A stretch of 64,000 nucleotides of DNA from Ceraceosorus guamensis (GCF_003144195.1 NW_020290006.1:336805-400804), one strand, 5' to 3'; positions 22,552 through 36,200 are shown, counted from the first letter of the stretch. Notes: generated by a model not told the origin, from the letters alone. Program-made: numbers and translations.

Positions 22552-25500
22552 ATGAGCGCCGAGCATTCTACCGATTCTTCACCTCCCACAGGTGCCGGTG
22601 AGCCTTCAACTGCCACACAACTCCAATCAGTGGGAGAGCCGTCAAGAGTGCACGCAGCAAAGCCATCCGTAGCAAATGCCGCCTCCCTCTTTGGTGCTGA
22701 TGGCGATGCGGATCCATTTGCGAGCATAGCTGCCGAGCCACAGACCGTTGACGGGGCAGATGCAGGTGCTGGTGGCACCACTCAAGCTTCTGCGTTGAGC
22801 ACCCTTGGAGAAGAAGCGGAGCCAGCATACAGCTCGAATGCGACACCTACCGCCCTGCAAGTGCCAGACAGTCACGCACATAACGACTCGCTGGCAAGTC
22901 CGTCAAGCTTGTTCGGAGAGCAAACAGCGAGCGCTGCTGGTGTCGATGACTGGTTTGGGGGCTCAGCAGCACATGCAACTGCCGACTCTACAGGCGATCA
23001 GCAGGGTCAAGGTGCGCACGGTGCAGACTTGGCAGATCCTAATGCTTGGCCATCCTACGATGACTATGCTGGACAGGGCGCACAGGAGTACGGCGAGCAG
23101 CACGATGCTTACGGCGCCTACGAAGGCTATGACGCGCAACAGGCCCAGAATGGACAGTACGGCTCATACGATCCCGCACAACAGGGGGCGTACAGCGCTC
23201 AGTATGGCACGTATGATGCATCTCAGCAGCACACTTATGATGGTCAATATCAAGCCCAAGAGATGCCTCAATCGGCGCCGCAGAGCGCTCAGCAGTATGG
23301 AGCGTATGGAGTGTCGCAGCAGCAACAGAATACCTATGAGGTCGGGCAGCACGATTACGGCGCACCTCAAGGTGGTCAGGGCTATGCGGACTATTACAGC
23401 GAAGGCTATGATGCTGCCGAGCAATCAGCTCAAAATTACACGCAGCAGGCTGACAGCTACGAGGCCGGCACTGGCCACCAGAATGGCTACGATCCAACTC
23501 ATGCGCATGCGAACTATGCAGGTCAGCAATCAGCTCAAAGCTACGCTGCCGACGTGTACGGGCAGCAGTACACAACTGATCCTGCCAATCAGTATGGACT
23601 CCATTCCGATTACGCGAGCAACGCTGCGTACGACCCAAACGCCCAGCAAGGCGCTTACGACTACTCACGAGCACATCACAACGCCCCGCAAAACGAGCCC
23701 GAGGAGAGTTGGCAAGAGTCCCATCGGCCACAGCATGACCCATACGCACCTTCACAAGGTGTGGCGGGTGCGTATTCGAGCGACGGTCAATACTACCACC
23801 CTGAGAATGCCGAGACCAACAATTACTCATACGGCGCACAGTACGGCGATGCGACGCTTGTTCAGACAGATCCTTACGATCCTCACAATGGCTACTCTGC
23901 TCCTTACGCAGCAGGGCCTTCGGAAGTCCCGACACAAGACGTGGTATCTTTACCGCCTTCGGCCTCCCAAGCTCCACCCAAGGGCCCTCCACGCGGTCCA
24001 CCAAAAGGCCCTCCGCGTCGCAAAGTGGAGACTGAAGCGCAGCCGGCCAGCAGCACCGCAGAGCAAATTCGAGAGCCAGCAGCCCCTTATGCGGCTGGTC
24101 CTGGATCATATGAGAACACAGGCGTGGAGCAGAATCCCACGGAACTTGATGGGGCGGCAGCTGAGAGCGGAGTGTCTGGTTACGCTTCTCCTCAAAGTTG
24201 GGCGAACAACCTGGAGAGCGCTGTGAGCCCGCCTCCACGGGCAAATGCGTCCAGTAGAGGGGCCAATCCTTCGACCATTGAGGACCAGATTGTGCCACAA
24301 CCTCCTGCGCTTACCTTTAGCTCGTACGAGAGTAGCGGGGCCCTCGAGGGTACGCAGCCCAGTCAGGCCGTTGAGGAGGATGCGGATCAGACACCACCAG
24401 CGAACGTTGCGCCTCTGCCCTCGAATGGCCCGGATACGGAAGGAGCTGAGGCTGCTCTTCGAGACTTGGATCTGGAAGGCACAGAAAGCGCAGAGGCGCG
24501 TCAGCTTGCGGACGAGAACGGCCAAGACTCGCACCACGTCTACAGCGTAGCAGATCCTAGTAACGAGGCGTACGGAAGCTACGCGGCCGCCGCAGCTACT
24601 GCTGATGAAGGAGGCTCTGCCTACGAAGCTTTTGGAGAAGAGCCTGCGACTGCTGACGGGGAAGGACAAGGCTCGCTGTACGAGCAGCAATATCAGTCCG
24701 GCAGTCAGTCACAATACGGCTACGAGCACCCTCCTGAGCCTTACGGACAAGAGACGCACGTGTCTCAGTACAATCCCTACGCTCCGCGGAATGCCGGTGT
24801 GAATGGATCGTACCAAGACAGCAACGCTTCAAGCAGTGCCATCAGCGAAGATGGTGGTTACGGATCTTACTCGGCTTTCCAGAACGGCCTCTCGGTCGAT
24901 GACCAGCATGAAGAGGCGCCTTATTCTGCCGGCCCGCCATCCAGCCAATATGCGGCTTTCCGCCATGAGATACCGCAGATCAACCACCCGAGCAATGCTG
25001 GCGAGGACCCCTACGCCGATGAAGCCCCGACGCCGCGTAGCGCTTATATTCCTGCACCTGGCAGGGATGTCCCAGATGGTAGTCAGACTGCACCTGTGCA
25101 CAGTTCGTCGCATGACCTCAGTGGTGCACTCTCGCCGTGGGGTGCTGGCGGCGCTCAGGAGGCTAGAGTGCTCACCCCGAGCTCTGGAGGTACCACGATT
25201 CAGCCGCCCACCGCTTTCAAGAAGCGCATTCGTGACCTGGACCACTCAAGCTCTTCGGGGAGCTCCGGCGCGTACTCGCCCTCCCAGCAACCTGCGTCGT
25301 TGCCGCCAAGCACTGCCATGTCCTGGGGAGGAACGGATCTCAACGGAAGCGACTCACCTAGCGAAAAGTACGGCAGCACCCTGGGCAGATCTGGCACGGT
25401 CACTCAGCGTAGCGTCAGCTCTCAAAACCTGCACTCCGCACCTGTCGGGGCAACCGACTCGGCCTCATACTTTGCCTTGCAGCAGTCATCTGCGCACGCT

Positions 25501-28500
25501 GGTACTTCGCCTGGAAGCATTGGTGCGAGGTCTTCGTCCGTCTATGGAGCGAGCAGTACAAATTTGCATGCGCAGTACTCGTCTGGTCATCAGAGGCAAC
25601 CGACGGATTCAGCTGAAGAGCGCCAACGGGCGCGTATTGGCATCGCCACTTTTGGTCTGGATGGCAAGCTCGTCACCTTTTTGCCAAACGCTGCTGCCGA
25701 GCCTGGCACCGGCTCGGGCGCGGGCGCGGGCACACCGTACGGCTTCGGAGCGGCTACGTCGCGCATGACCGTCCGAGTGAGCCAATTGTCAGCTGCAGTG
25801 TCTTCGCACACCTACGGCAAAGCGCTAGACTTTTTGCGCTTTCCTGGGCCCCTCTTCGATGGGACTCCCGGCGCAGCGACTGGTGGTGCGCTTTCGCGTG
25901 GAACTAGCGGAACTACGGCAGGCGCTAAAGCTAAGAAGACTGCGCTGGTGAACTACTTGAACGAAGCTGTCGCTGAGATGGAACGAGGTGTGGGCTACCT
26001 GAAAGGGAGAAGACCTTCCTTTGTTGGCTCACATGCTCAAGGCGCACCTGTGGTTGAGGATGAGGAGGGTGGTGCTGATGGGCAGCGCGCTGAAGATAGG
26101 GCTCTTTTGATGAGACTTCTGCTGGTGATGCTCGAACACGATGGTAACACGCTGAACAAGTGAGTGTGGCACTGCAACGGGGCAACTTGCCCGCTCAAGC
26201 GGTCATGCTGACTTCTCGACGTGGCCACCTATACAGTCCCACCTTCGATTCTGCAACGCGCAGCTTACTGCTCGAAGGAACACCGCACGTGACATCCGGG
26301 AGCGGCAGTTTCGGCTCAGCCGGACTGCCCTTTGGGTCCAGCCAAGGTCCAAATGCTGAGCAGACGTTGCAGATTCACAAGCTCAGCAGCGTCTTCCTCG
26401 ATCGGGTTCAGACACTCTTGCGAGCTGGAGAGAGGAGAGAAGCAGTAGCTTTGTCAGTCGAGGGGAAAATGTGGGCGCACGCCATGGTCATTGCTAGTAG
26501 CGTGGACAGAGAGTTGTGGAAAAGCGTCGTAGAGCAGTTCACGGACTCTGAGCTGAGCGCACGGTCCTCGGCGGAAGGCCTTCCGCAGGCGACCGAGGAC
26601 GTGGACCGCCACAGTCTACGCGTAGCTTACGCCCTCTTCTCGGGACAAGAATCCAGCACCAGTGAGTCTCGCGGCTGCATCGAGCCGGCAGTAACATATC
26701 TTCTGACCATCTGTCTTTATGCAGTTGCTAAATCATTCCGGACTTCAGAAGCTCATCAGCACGGCCTCACGAACAGCTACGACACCATCAAAGCTCCGAA
26801 GGGTGCGCCTCGTTGGCGAGAGGCTGCTGCGACCATCTTGGCGAATCGGGGCGTCAGTGGCGATTCGGCAGCTCTGACTGCTATGGGTGATGGGCTCCTG
26901 CAAGGTGGCTGGGTTGAAGCTGCTCACATTTGGTGCGTTGACTCGGCCTGAGCTTGCTCTGCCACCGGGCAGCGCTGAGGTGTTTCTTCCTGCGTGCACA
27001 GCTACTTGTTATCGCCACAAACAGCCGCGCTAGATGGAGTGGACGGACCCGCGGTCAGACTCACCTTGCTCGGTGCTCATAGCCCTGCTGCTAGCACGGA
27101 CTATCTCAGGGACTTGGACCACATCTTGCTCACTGAGATCTATGAGTTCATTGGGTCATTGCGACCGGTAGCGAAGGGCGGGGAGGCCTATCCAGGACTG
27201 CCTCACTTGCAGGCCTTCAAGATGCTGCATGCACATCACCTTGCAGAGCTTGGCGACACAAAGGGCGCTCAAAAGTATTGCGATGCTGTCGCCAGCGTTC
27301 TCAAAGGAGGCAAGATGTCGCGCCATTATCATCACGCCTTTGTGGGACAGCTCAAGGAGCTGACCGAACGTGTGAATGGAGGTTCGCAGGACAGCAATGG
27401 TGCTAGCAGCGGCTGGATGACCCGCAAGATCTCTCAGAGACCCACCATGGATGGCATGTGGAGCATGCTCGAAGGCAGATTTACCAAATTTGTAGCTGGC
27501 GAGGACGGCGAGTCGACGGTCGACGCCAAGTCCAATGGCAAAGGCGCAAGAGCGACGGGAAGGAACGATTCTGCCTCTGGCACAAACACCGGTGCTGTTG
27601 GACCTTTCTCCCATTACAGCGCCATCACGCCGGACAACACATCTGGGAATATCACACGCGTCCAGTCTTCTGCAGACTTTCACGCCTCGAACGTGTATGG
27701 ACCGGGCGCTCCGTCGGGCAATGGCAGCTTGCCACCGTCCCGTGCTGGCTCGGCCATGGCTTTCGATATAGGACAGACGCAGACACCCCTCCAGAGCTCA
27801 GGCTTCGAGACCAGCTACCCGTATGGTGCGCCATACAGTGCCGGTGGCTCGGAGTGGGGTCAGCCCCCTACGGCAAGCTCGCTCAATTCGGCTTATGCCA
27901 ATCCGAGCCATACGCCTGATCCGTACAGCAGCGACAGGGGCTCAGACTATGGTGGGGGTCCCTACACTAGCTACGGAGCGACTGGGAACGCACCGTGGCC
28001 GGGAAGCACGGGAGGGTATGGCGCAGGTGAAGAAGAGCCACGCAGCGCCCTGCAGCCACCGGAGGAGCCGTACTACGGATACCAGCCGCACGGAGCTCAA
28101 CAGCCGCAATTCTTTAGCAACGTCGGTGGCGAGTCGTCCAATGTGGTGGAGTCAGAAGATGGTTTCATCTCTACGATGGGCTCGTCCTTTGGCGCACCGG
28201 TTCCGACTGCCTCATCGCACGCTCAAGCCAGCGCTAGTACTGCTCGCTTCGATGAGCCCGACGACGAAGAAGATGACCTTGGCTTTGGGAATGCGAGCAC
28301 CGCAAAGAAAGCGAGGGAGCGCGAGGAGGCGTCTAAAGCCGTTCAAGAGAGCGATCCTGGCAAAAAGGCAGACAAGGCGCCCGAGAGGCCCAAGGATGAT
28401 TCCAAAAGTGGGGGAGCCCCAGCAAAGCCTGGTGAGTCCACGTGCACGCCGAAGTCCTGCCTTGCCAAGACCTGCACTCAATTTCGCGCCTCTTTTCGCA

Positions 28501-29207
28501 GAAATCAAACCCAGCGGCTCTTGGCTTGGCCGAATCTGGGGCCGCAAGGAGGCACCTCCTGCTGCAGATCCTCCGGGTGGGCACAAAGCACATTTGGGAG
28601 AGGAAAGCGTGTTCTATTACGACAAGGATCTCAAGAAATGGGTCAACAAAAAGGTGGGTGTTGTGGGTGCCGATGTCGTGACATTCGCTTTCGATTGCTT
28701 TGACTGATGCCCGAGCCCCTGCACGCATCGATGTAGGCCGGATCCTCAGCGCCTTCGGCGGCCGCAACGCCTCCGCCTCCTCGAGCTCAAACAGCCTCGC
28801 CTTCCGTGGGAGGTCCTGGGGCCGCCAAGCCACCTTCCCGTACGCCAAGCGCCATGAGCATGAGTGCGGCGTACTCAGCTTCGGCAGGTCCACCATCGAG
28901 CAGGTCTACGCCGCCGCCGCCGATCAGCGAAGAAGGTTCTAGCAGCCAAGAAACGTCCCTACGAGGTCTGGCAGCTCCTCCGCCCTCGGCATTTAGACAA
29001 AGATCCAATCTGGGCGATCCCAACCTGCCAGCTGCTTCGCAACCGACCATGCACCGATCGGCGTCGAATGCGAGTATGCCAGGCGGTGGCGCTGGACCAC
29101 CAGGAGCCTCAGCTACGCCTCCTCCACCCCCTGTTGCCACCGGCACAGTCGGTCGCGGGAACAAGAAACGGCCGATTGCTAGCCGCTACGTCAAGGTGGA
29201 TCCGTGA
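22552..29207 (+). CDS. SEC16: Sec16, scaffold of ER exit sites (COPII assembly)
   Basis: Large peripheral ER protein that organises COPII vesicle formation. Exons: 22552-26159, 26237-26661, 26725-26932, 27002-28431, 28502-28653 and 28737-29207. The product is 2097 aa. The N-terminal half is disordered and very rich in Gln, Tyr, Gly and Ala (YG/QY repeats at about residues 160-480), with SLFG-type motifs (ASLFGADGD, SSLFGEQ) and PPKGPP repeats. The conserved part begins at IATFGLDGKLVTFLP (about residue 1027). The central ACE1-type domain follows: DRVQTLLRAGERREAVALSV, WAHAMVIAS, WREAAATILANR, then CYLLSPQ and LLTEIYEF. The C-terminal region has SGSWLGRIWGRK and AHLGEESVFYYDKDLKKWVN, the hallmark Sec16 tail. 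The second exon could begin at 26274 instead, in the same frame. The third exon starts after a 63-nt intron that is itself open. Confidence 0.94.
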
Positions 29208-29507
29208 TGGTCGGCTCGAAACTCGCTTGTTCGAGTAGTTGTAAATGTACAATATGTTGCAGATCCGCTCTTATCACCTTGCCCTTGCCCCCTTGATGCA
29301 TTGCCACGCTGACGCCAAATATGGCTCTTGCCACGTCGACAGACGCGCTTGCGTGGCATGGTGTAATGACGATCACCATATCTGCTATCTGGTTGCGAAG
29401 GCGGAATAACTCGATGACATTTAGATTGCGGTGACGAGAGACGGAGCGGTAGAGCGTGAATCAAAGCTTGCTGGATTTGTGCATCAGCAACTCAACATGG
29501 TGGAATT
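29208..29507. other. convergent 3' region, no gene seen
   Basis: Short spacer between the ends of SEC16 and BTN1. Confidence 0.55.
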
Positions 29508-31597
29508 CTAAGTCCCAGCCTTGACCTCTTTGCAGAGCAAACGGCCCGCAGCGACCTGTCGTCCGCACAACCACAGCTCGAGGGGCATAGAGACGAGCGC
29601 GGCAATAAGAATGCCAAAAGAGTCTGCCAATCCAATGGAGCCTATTCTGAATTCGTGTTCCTGAGACAGCCTCGTCCTTCTTTCCTGCTCCGACTCGGTG
29701 GCCAGACTCGACTCGCCATCAGCAGCACGGGTTGTCGATTTGTCTAGCGAGTTGGAAGAATCTCGTGAGAGTTGATAGAAGACCGAGACGCTGTGGGGTC
29801 GGAACAAACGTGGCGTTGAACAGCGGCTCGTATTCGCGCTCTCCGGAAGGAGATGGCTGCAAAGTGTACACTCACTAGGCGCTGCCCCCTGCGAGTCCCT
29901 CTAGGCACACGAGAACGATGACCAGGGGGCTGGCGATGTTCTGTGGCTTGACAGCAACGCTCAGTTTGTGTGCGTATCAGCTTCACGGACGGGCTGCAGA
30001 CTGCACTCACGGGCGAGAACCAAGCGGAGAGACTCTCCGAGATGAGTATGGCCAGTAGAAGACCTTGCAGGATAGCCGGTATCCACAACAGCCGCTGAGG
30101 AATAGCTGGCAGACGCAAGATGCTGATAGACGATCTTGAGAGAAACACGAACGTCTGATATGTCAACTGGCTGCGCAAGGTGAGGGCAAAGTCGTAGACA
30201 ACGGCAGGTCAAATTGAGATGAGTCTCGTGCGCATGGCTGACAGCTCGCAGCATGGCCTGGCACTCACTACAGAGGGTAGTAATCGCTAAGCTTCTTAAT
30301 GAAGAGCGAAAGAATCCAGTGTTCGCTGGGATCCGGCAGTGGATAAAGCAGCGTAGACGCTACGCCTTGATTGATCGTGTATTCGAAAAAGTAGACCAAT
30401 ACAAGCGGAGCAATGTAGACAAGCAGCATGGGCTTGATCAATTGCATCTTTCGAGCAAAAGGGACCGACACTGCTGCCGAAGTCGGAAGGCCTTCCGGGT
30501 CTTCTTGATGGCCCTGCGCGCTAGTAGCTCCAGGTCTGGCATCGTCATTTTCCTCTTCGCCGTCCACAAAATCCGCGTCAGCTTCTTGCGTACCAATCGC
30601 AGTGTAGCCGGCTGGCACCTCGGCACCAAGCGCTTCTTTGCTCGGCAGGATGACAAAGTATGCCAGAGCCATGATGCCGGGCAGAATTGATAGCAAGGTC
30701 AAACCTCCTTTGACGCCCAGAGGTCTTACGATCCACCAAGCTGCAGCGCCTAGTAGTCCAGCAGCACCTGTACCCGAAGCGAACCAGCTGTTCCAAGCGA
30801 GTCAACGGGCCGACGATCAGTCGCAGGTTTCCCGCATGTAAGAGCGTACATCCATTGGCACTCACCCAACTCCGTCACCCGCTCCGCTGTGGCCGTACCT
30901 CGTGTTAAGCTGCAGGAAGGTCAGTTCGCCAAGACCGGAGCTGAAACTAGCCATACTGATCCCGATCAGTTTGTTTTCCAGCGAAGTCGAGAACGCAATG
31001 AGCTGCGAGCAACGTGAGTGAGCGCGGAAGCGAAGCGGGGTCATTTCGCGGTCAGTCCTGGATCTTTGCGACGCGGAGCCACTGGATTTGCAGCAGAAAG
31101 GTTGGCGCGACAACGCCAAAGGCCTGCAATGACGGAACGCAACTCACAATCATCCCCACAAAGCTGATGGTGGAGCAAGCGACGACCCTCCTAGCATATC
31201 GAATCTCTCCCTTGAGCACATAAGGCCAGATAGCCTTGGCAACGAGTGCAGGGGCGATGTTTGCAGCAGCCACCACGCCAGTCGGCACCCCTCTGGGTAA
31301 GAGCTCGAGCGCAGCAGTGAGGATGACGACATACAGAGCATTGTTGAGTAGACCAAAGAGAAAATTGGATAATCTGAACAAGATTCTGGTTCGGGTCAGG
31401 GGCAGGTGGGAGTCGGATGGAGAATGTGAATGTACCACGTATGCATGTGGTCGAGCAGGGGAAAGAGACGAAGCATATGGATGCATGTTGCGCAGCGTGG
31501 AGCTGGATGCGCTCGATCTTGCGTCTCCCACCGATCTTTGTAGATCCTCCAGTTGTATGCTGCCTGCTTGAGATCGAATAGACTCTGATTGGCTCAT
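29508..31597 (-). CDS. BTN1: battenin/CLN3-family vacuolar membrane protein
   Basis: Multi-spanning membrane protein of the lysosome/vacuole; yeast Btn1 affects vacuolar pH and amino acid handling. Minus-strand exons: 31597-31148, 31002-30866, 30787-30269, 30170-30011, 29940-29876 and 29790-29508. All five introns have GTGAGT donors. The product is 537 aa. Family motifs are FLFGLLNNALYVVILTAA, PTGVVAAANIAP, SMASFSSGLGELTFLQL, WFASGTGAAGLLGA, VYFFEYTINQGV, YQLTYQTFVFLSRSSIS and CLEGLAGGSAYV then VFYQL. The N-terminal 80 residues are Ser-rich and a loop of about 60 polar residues interrupts the middle, between the sixth and seventh membrane segments as I count them. Glycine and serine residues of the SSGLGE and SGTGAAG motifs are intact. 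The start is the first ATG in frame. The gene is divergent from NOT4. Confidence 0.95.
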
Positions 31598-33266
31598 GAG
31601 TCACGGGCGGGAGATGAAGAGCATGTATGCGCCGATACTGGGGAACCTTCTGTTGTGGAGACGTTCCCCTGTGAGAGGCAAGGCGATGCGGATGATCTGA
31701 GCTTTCATCCGCGCTTGTGCTGGGCAGCGCTTTGTCCCCTTGAAGCCAGGCCCTGCCAACGTGCGTGTTGAGTTTCGCTCTAAAATGCCATCGATAGCCA
31801 AAGAACTCGAGGCCAAGGAGCGCAATACGTAGGTGAGCTCCTTCCTTCAGTCCAATCGCACTGTCGAGGAATGGTGAGCTGCGGCTCGCAAATTTCCTGG
31901 CGACGGATTGGATAGCTTGTGATGAAAGTAGTGGTGCGGTAAGATTAGGCGTCTACGGTAGGTAACGTATGCTGTGCATGCATGCATGCCCATACATGTG
32001 TGATCGACTGATCGGTCTCCAGGCACACGCATCCTCTGGGCGGAGCTATGTACGCGTGCAGCCAAGATGAGATCGCGTGTGCGAGCCACGTGGTTTGGTA
32101 TAGCACACCGTCACCGTCGGTCTCCTCTGGGATAGTCGACCTTCGGCTTGTGCTGAGGCGAGGAAAGAAGCGTTGCATTTGTCATTCCAATGTATATGTT
32201 GACCATTCAGAATATGTTGCACCATGAGGTCCATGCCATAGTCGAAAATAATCCTCAGCCGGTCAATGAAGTCGGCTACGTGCGCTTGGCACTCGACTTG
32301 AATCACGGCTTTTTTGAAATTGAATGAGGGATCTCGATCTTGCAAGTTTGGCTCGAGAGTTCCGTAGCTCACGCCGCGCTTTAATGCACCATTCTTGAGC
32401 GATAGGGAATATTTTTAAAACAATGATATTTCAAGGGAGCGATGACGCCTCGTCTACGGAATTTATCAGCATGTTGACGATTGCCGGTGGTATAGGTCGA
32501 GCGCCAGTTGGGAGTGGTTTCGGATCTGCTCTGAGAGCGACGCGCGATAGGTGATCTCTTTCTCGTACGAGAAAACAACGAGGTGGGCGCTACGCGCGCC
32601 CACCGCCGCCAGCCAGCGTGCGCGCGCACGCGATGTGCGCTGCTGCTGCTGCACGCGTCAGCCAGCAGCATTGTCGCCTCTCTATTCAGCGCGGCCGCGC
32701 CTTTGACTGTCGCGAGAGGGCGGGCGCGCGTCGCCAAAAGTCATGCACGCACGCGGCGTGGCGATCAAAGCACGCGAAAGGTGGATTCGGTTGTGACGAT
32801 GAAATCACGACTCGTGACTGGGCTGATGATTTCCGCCGCGATGGCGTACATGCAAGGTCTTTTCAGAGGTCCATGTCGTTCAGAGGGCCGAGCGTCTCCC
32901 CTCAATCTGCTTCTACACCTCACACACATCGCTTGTCTTCCCACTCATCATCTTGCAGGCTCGGCATCATCAGGACCAGATGCCGATTGAACCAGCTACA
33001 CGAGTTTCAACCACGCGCTTCCACTCTCCCCCATCACTGGCTTCGATCGATTGTCATCGCTGCCACGTGCGCCTTGAGGAGCGTGACAGCGCGTAGCATA
33101 CACCACCAAGTCATCTACACCACACAAAAGGGCAGCAAGGGTCTGCGAGTCAGCACCGCGTGAACTTTTCGAGCTGCTGCACCTTGGTCCGGTACCTCTT
33201 CTGTTCGCCGCCCATTTCGTCTGTGCGTCTCAGTGTCATCACTGTCCGTAGTCTGGGCACACTTGG
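31598..33266. promoter_or_regulatory. divergent promoter region BTN1 / NOT4, no gene seen
   Basis: 1.67 kb. Contents: TGCATGCATGC at 31977-31988, a G/C-rich patch near 32580-32740, A/T-rich patches near 32400, and CACGACTCGTGACTG near 32806. Open frames here (for example 32618-33163) have no family resemblance and biased composition, so I leave them out. Confidence 0.45.
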
Positions 33267-36200
33267 ATGCGCCTTGCCACCATGCCACCACGCCATCACC
33301 ACAGTGGAGGGGCAACAATAGGCAATGCAGGTGGTGGTGGTTCTCCATTTCCACCTTTGGGTCTAGCAGCAGCGGGCGCCATACCTAGTGGCACACACAC
33401 TCCCGCCAACAATCCGTCTACGTCTGGAGACTCGGAGGGAAATGCGTCTTCTAGAACAGGTCTGCCGCCCTCTACTGGGAAAGTGGACACTGCTGCTGCC
33501 CAGAGCTGCAGAGTGCAAGACGCGTATTGGAGCGAAGATGAGGTCAGTGTGTGCGGTACATGTGCATTCTGGAGAGAGCGGCGAGAGAGGTGCGTCTCAT
33601 TGAACAGAATCTGCTGGCTGACCTTTGTCGCTTCACTGTCGTCCTTTTGCAGGAGGACATGGACTGCCCGCTGTGCTTGGAAGAGATTGATCTGTCAGAC
33701 GCCAACTTCAGGCCTTGTCCTTGCGGCTACCAGGTACGCGCTTTCCGCCCACTGGGTGCAATCGTGGCACTTTGGCATCGGTCTACCTGCTAAAGCCTCC
33801 CCTCTAATCTCACTCAGATTTGTCGCTTCTGTTGGCACCACATCAAGCAGAATCTGAACGGAAGATGTCCGGCTTGCCGGCGCAAGTACAGCGATCAAGC
33901 CGTGGAGTTCACGCCAATGACCCCAGAGGAGTGAGTGTAGCATACATGCGCTACCTGATTCGGCTGTGCGCGTCGCATGAGAGAGAGAGAGGTATCGGCT
34001 GACACCGATCGCTCGCCTGTCAGGATCAAGCGCTTGACCCTTTCCAAACGGCAAAAGGAAAGGGAAAAGAGAGAGCTGGAGCAGATGAATCGAAGACACT
34101 TATCCAACGTGAGGGTGGTCGTCAGAACTTTGGTCTATGTGACAGGCTTGAGCCCGCGGTTGGCTCGCGAGGAGGTGAGTTCGTTTTCTTTGCAGCAGTG
34201 TCTGCATCGTCACAGACTCGCTGACTTTCCACATCGCCGCCGCCCGCCCCACGTGGATAGCTCATACCGACGCTGCGCTCCAACGAGTACTTCGGCCAGT
34301 ATGGGCGTATATCCAAGATTTTGATCTCGAAGCGCACAACAGCATCAAAGTTGGTCATGGGCACCTCGGAGTCAGCACTAGGTGTGTACATCACTTACCA
34401 TCGCAAAGAAGACGCCGCGAGGGCGATTGTGGCGATCGATGGGAGCAAAGGTTCCGACGGGCGCACGCTAAGGGCCAGTTTTGGAACGACCAAGTACTGC
34501 ACCACGTACTTGCGCAACTTGCCTTGCACCGTGCCCACTTGCACTTACTTGCATGAGCCGGGTGAAGAAACGGACACATTCACAAAAGAAGATCTTAGCA
34601 CTTTGTGAGTAGATCCGTCGGGCGGCGCTCAGGCCTCGACTGACCAGGGGCTTCACTCACTGCAGGCGCCACGCGACCAAGGACGCTGAATTCAAGCTCA
34701 AGCCTAGCGCGGCTGCGATTCAAGCCGCCACTCAGTCTACGCGTCGAACAGACCCATTCTCGAGTTCGGGTGCGCCGGGCTCAGATAGCTCAGCGGCAGC
34801 CTTTGGCACTACGCCAGAAGGCTCTGCACTTCCCAAGACTGCCAGCTGGGCTAGTGCAAAGGCTCCAGGTACGCCTATTGCGCCTACACCTGCTTTGCCC
34901 GTCTCGGGCGTCATTCGCGACTCTGAGCTGCCATCTCTTGCCGCAGCTACGGCCGCGAGGGAGGCACAAAGAAAGGCCAGCTCTCACACCAAGCAGAGCG
35001 CCAAGCAACAAGCAGCGCCAAGTCTCGATGGCTCAGCTCCCGCATCTCCGGCTCCAGTCAACGCGGCTCTCGCTGCGCCCACTACTCCCGCGTCCACGTC
35101 AAAGAGCCGAGCTGCGCAGCGGGCTGCTACCGCAGTGGCTGCCAATGAGCCGTCAGCTGAGCCAGAGCCAACCGAGCTGGCGGAACCTTCAGAAGGCGCA
35201 TTGAAGGACCCTAGCACCGATATGGCGCCTCAAGCTGAGCCGCTACCAGCGCAGCCAGACGACTTGACTTCTAGGAGAGCGTCAGACTCGAGTTCGGGCA
35301 AGGCTGCTCAAGCAGGTGGAGGAACCTCCAGACCACCCGGACTTGCTCCGCCGGGCTTGATCAAGGTCTCAGCAACAGCAAGTGCGGAGGCGCCGCCAGG
35401 GCTCGGACCTCCTCGAGTAGCAACACCAGCAACTAACGGAGAAGTGGCAAGCCCGCCTTACCAGCCCAGCCTGTCTGCTCAAGCTCTTCTGGACGATATG
35501 CGGGTGCGGCGCGATGCTGGCCCGCGAGTGAGCCCATTTCCCTCCTTTGAGGACACACTGCGCAGCTTTGAGAGTGGCGGAGACTTCTCTTTTAACCTCA
35601 GCGGCGACGTCCAAAATTCAGAGAAGAGTGGTGCCGGAAACGCTGGGATGGGAGCCTCAGCTGCGGGCTCCTTTCTCTTTGGAGGCCCGCACGGCATCGC
35701 GCCATTCGGTACGGTGCCGTCTGGTCTGACCACCGGCAGCGTCACTTTCAACGGCTCAGCAGACCAAGCAGGCGTCTACAACGGCTCTTTTGATCCCTTT
35801 GCAGAAGATGCTGGCAAGACCATTATCGCTCTGAAAGGTCACGGTGACGATTTGGCACACGATCCAGCCGCGGGGCCCTTTGCAGCGATAGATCAAATGA
35901 GAAGGACGCTGTCCGAAGAGCGAGCCGGAGACAACGGCAGCAACGATGACGATGGTGCGGCCGACGCTGACACGAAGCAAGCTAGTCGGTTTGGATTCGC
36001 CAAGCGCAAAGAGTCGGATGTCGGGGCTGCAGGAACAAGCTCGCCATTTCTTCGACCGCGCTCGCAATTGTTCTCAAGCGCGGTGCCGCAGACCCAATCA
36101 CAATCTGCTTATGCAGGTCCACCAGGCCTGGGCAGTGGTGGCACGGCATCCTTTGAGTCGCATGGTGACCCTTTGGCTATGAATATGCGAGATAACGCGA

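Noticed and set aside
23039-24298. 419-aa open frame antisense to SEC16
   Set aside because: It is the shadow of a low-complexity Gln/Tyr-rich coding region and has no domain resemblance.
26571-26586. Palindrome GCGGAAGGCCTTCCGC in SEC16, with a similar one at 30484-30497 in BTN1
   Set aside because: Both are coding and spell Glu-Gly-Leu-Pro with the same codons, so shared codon use explains the match.
31601-31825. Open frame just upstream of the BTN1 start as an extra N-terminal exon
   Set aside because: It is in another frame with no plausible junction, and the ATG at 31597 already gives a family-like N-terminus.
32618-33163. 181-aa open frame upstream of NOT4
   Set aside because: It starts at a non-conserved position, is rich in Arg/Ser/His and lies in the NOT4 promoter and leader; no family match.
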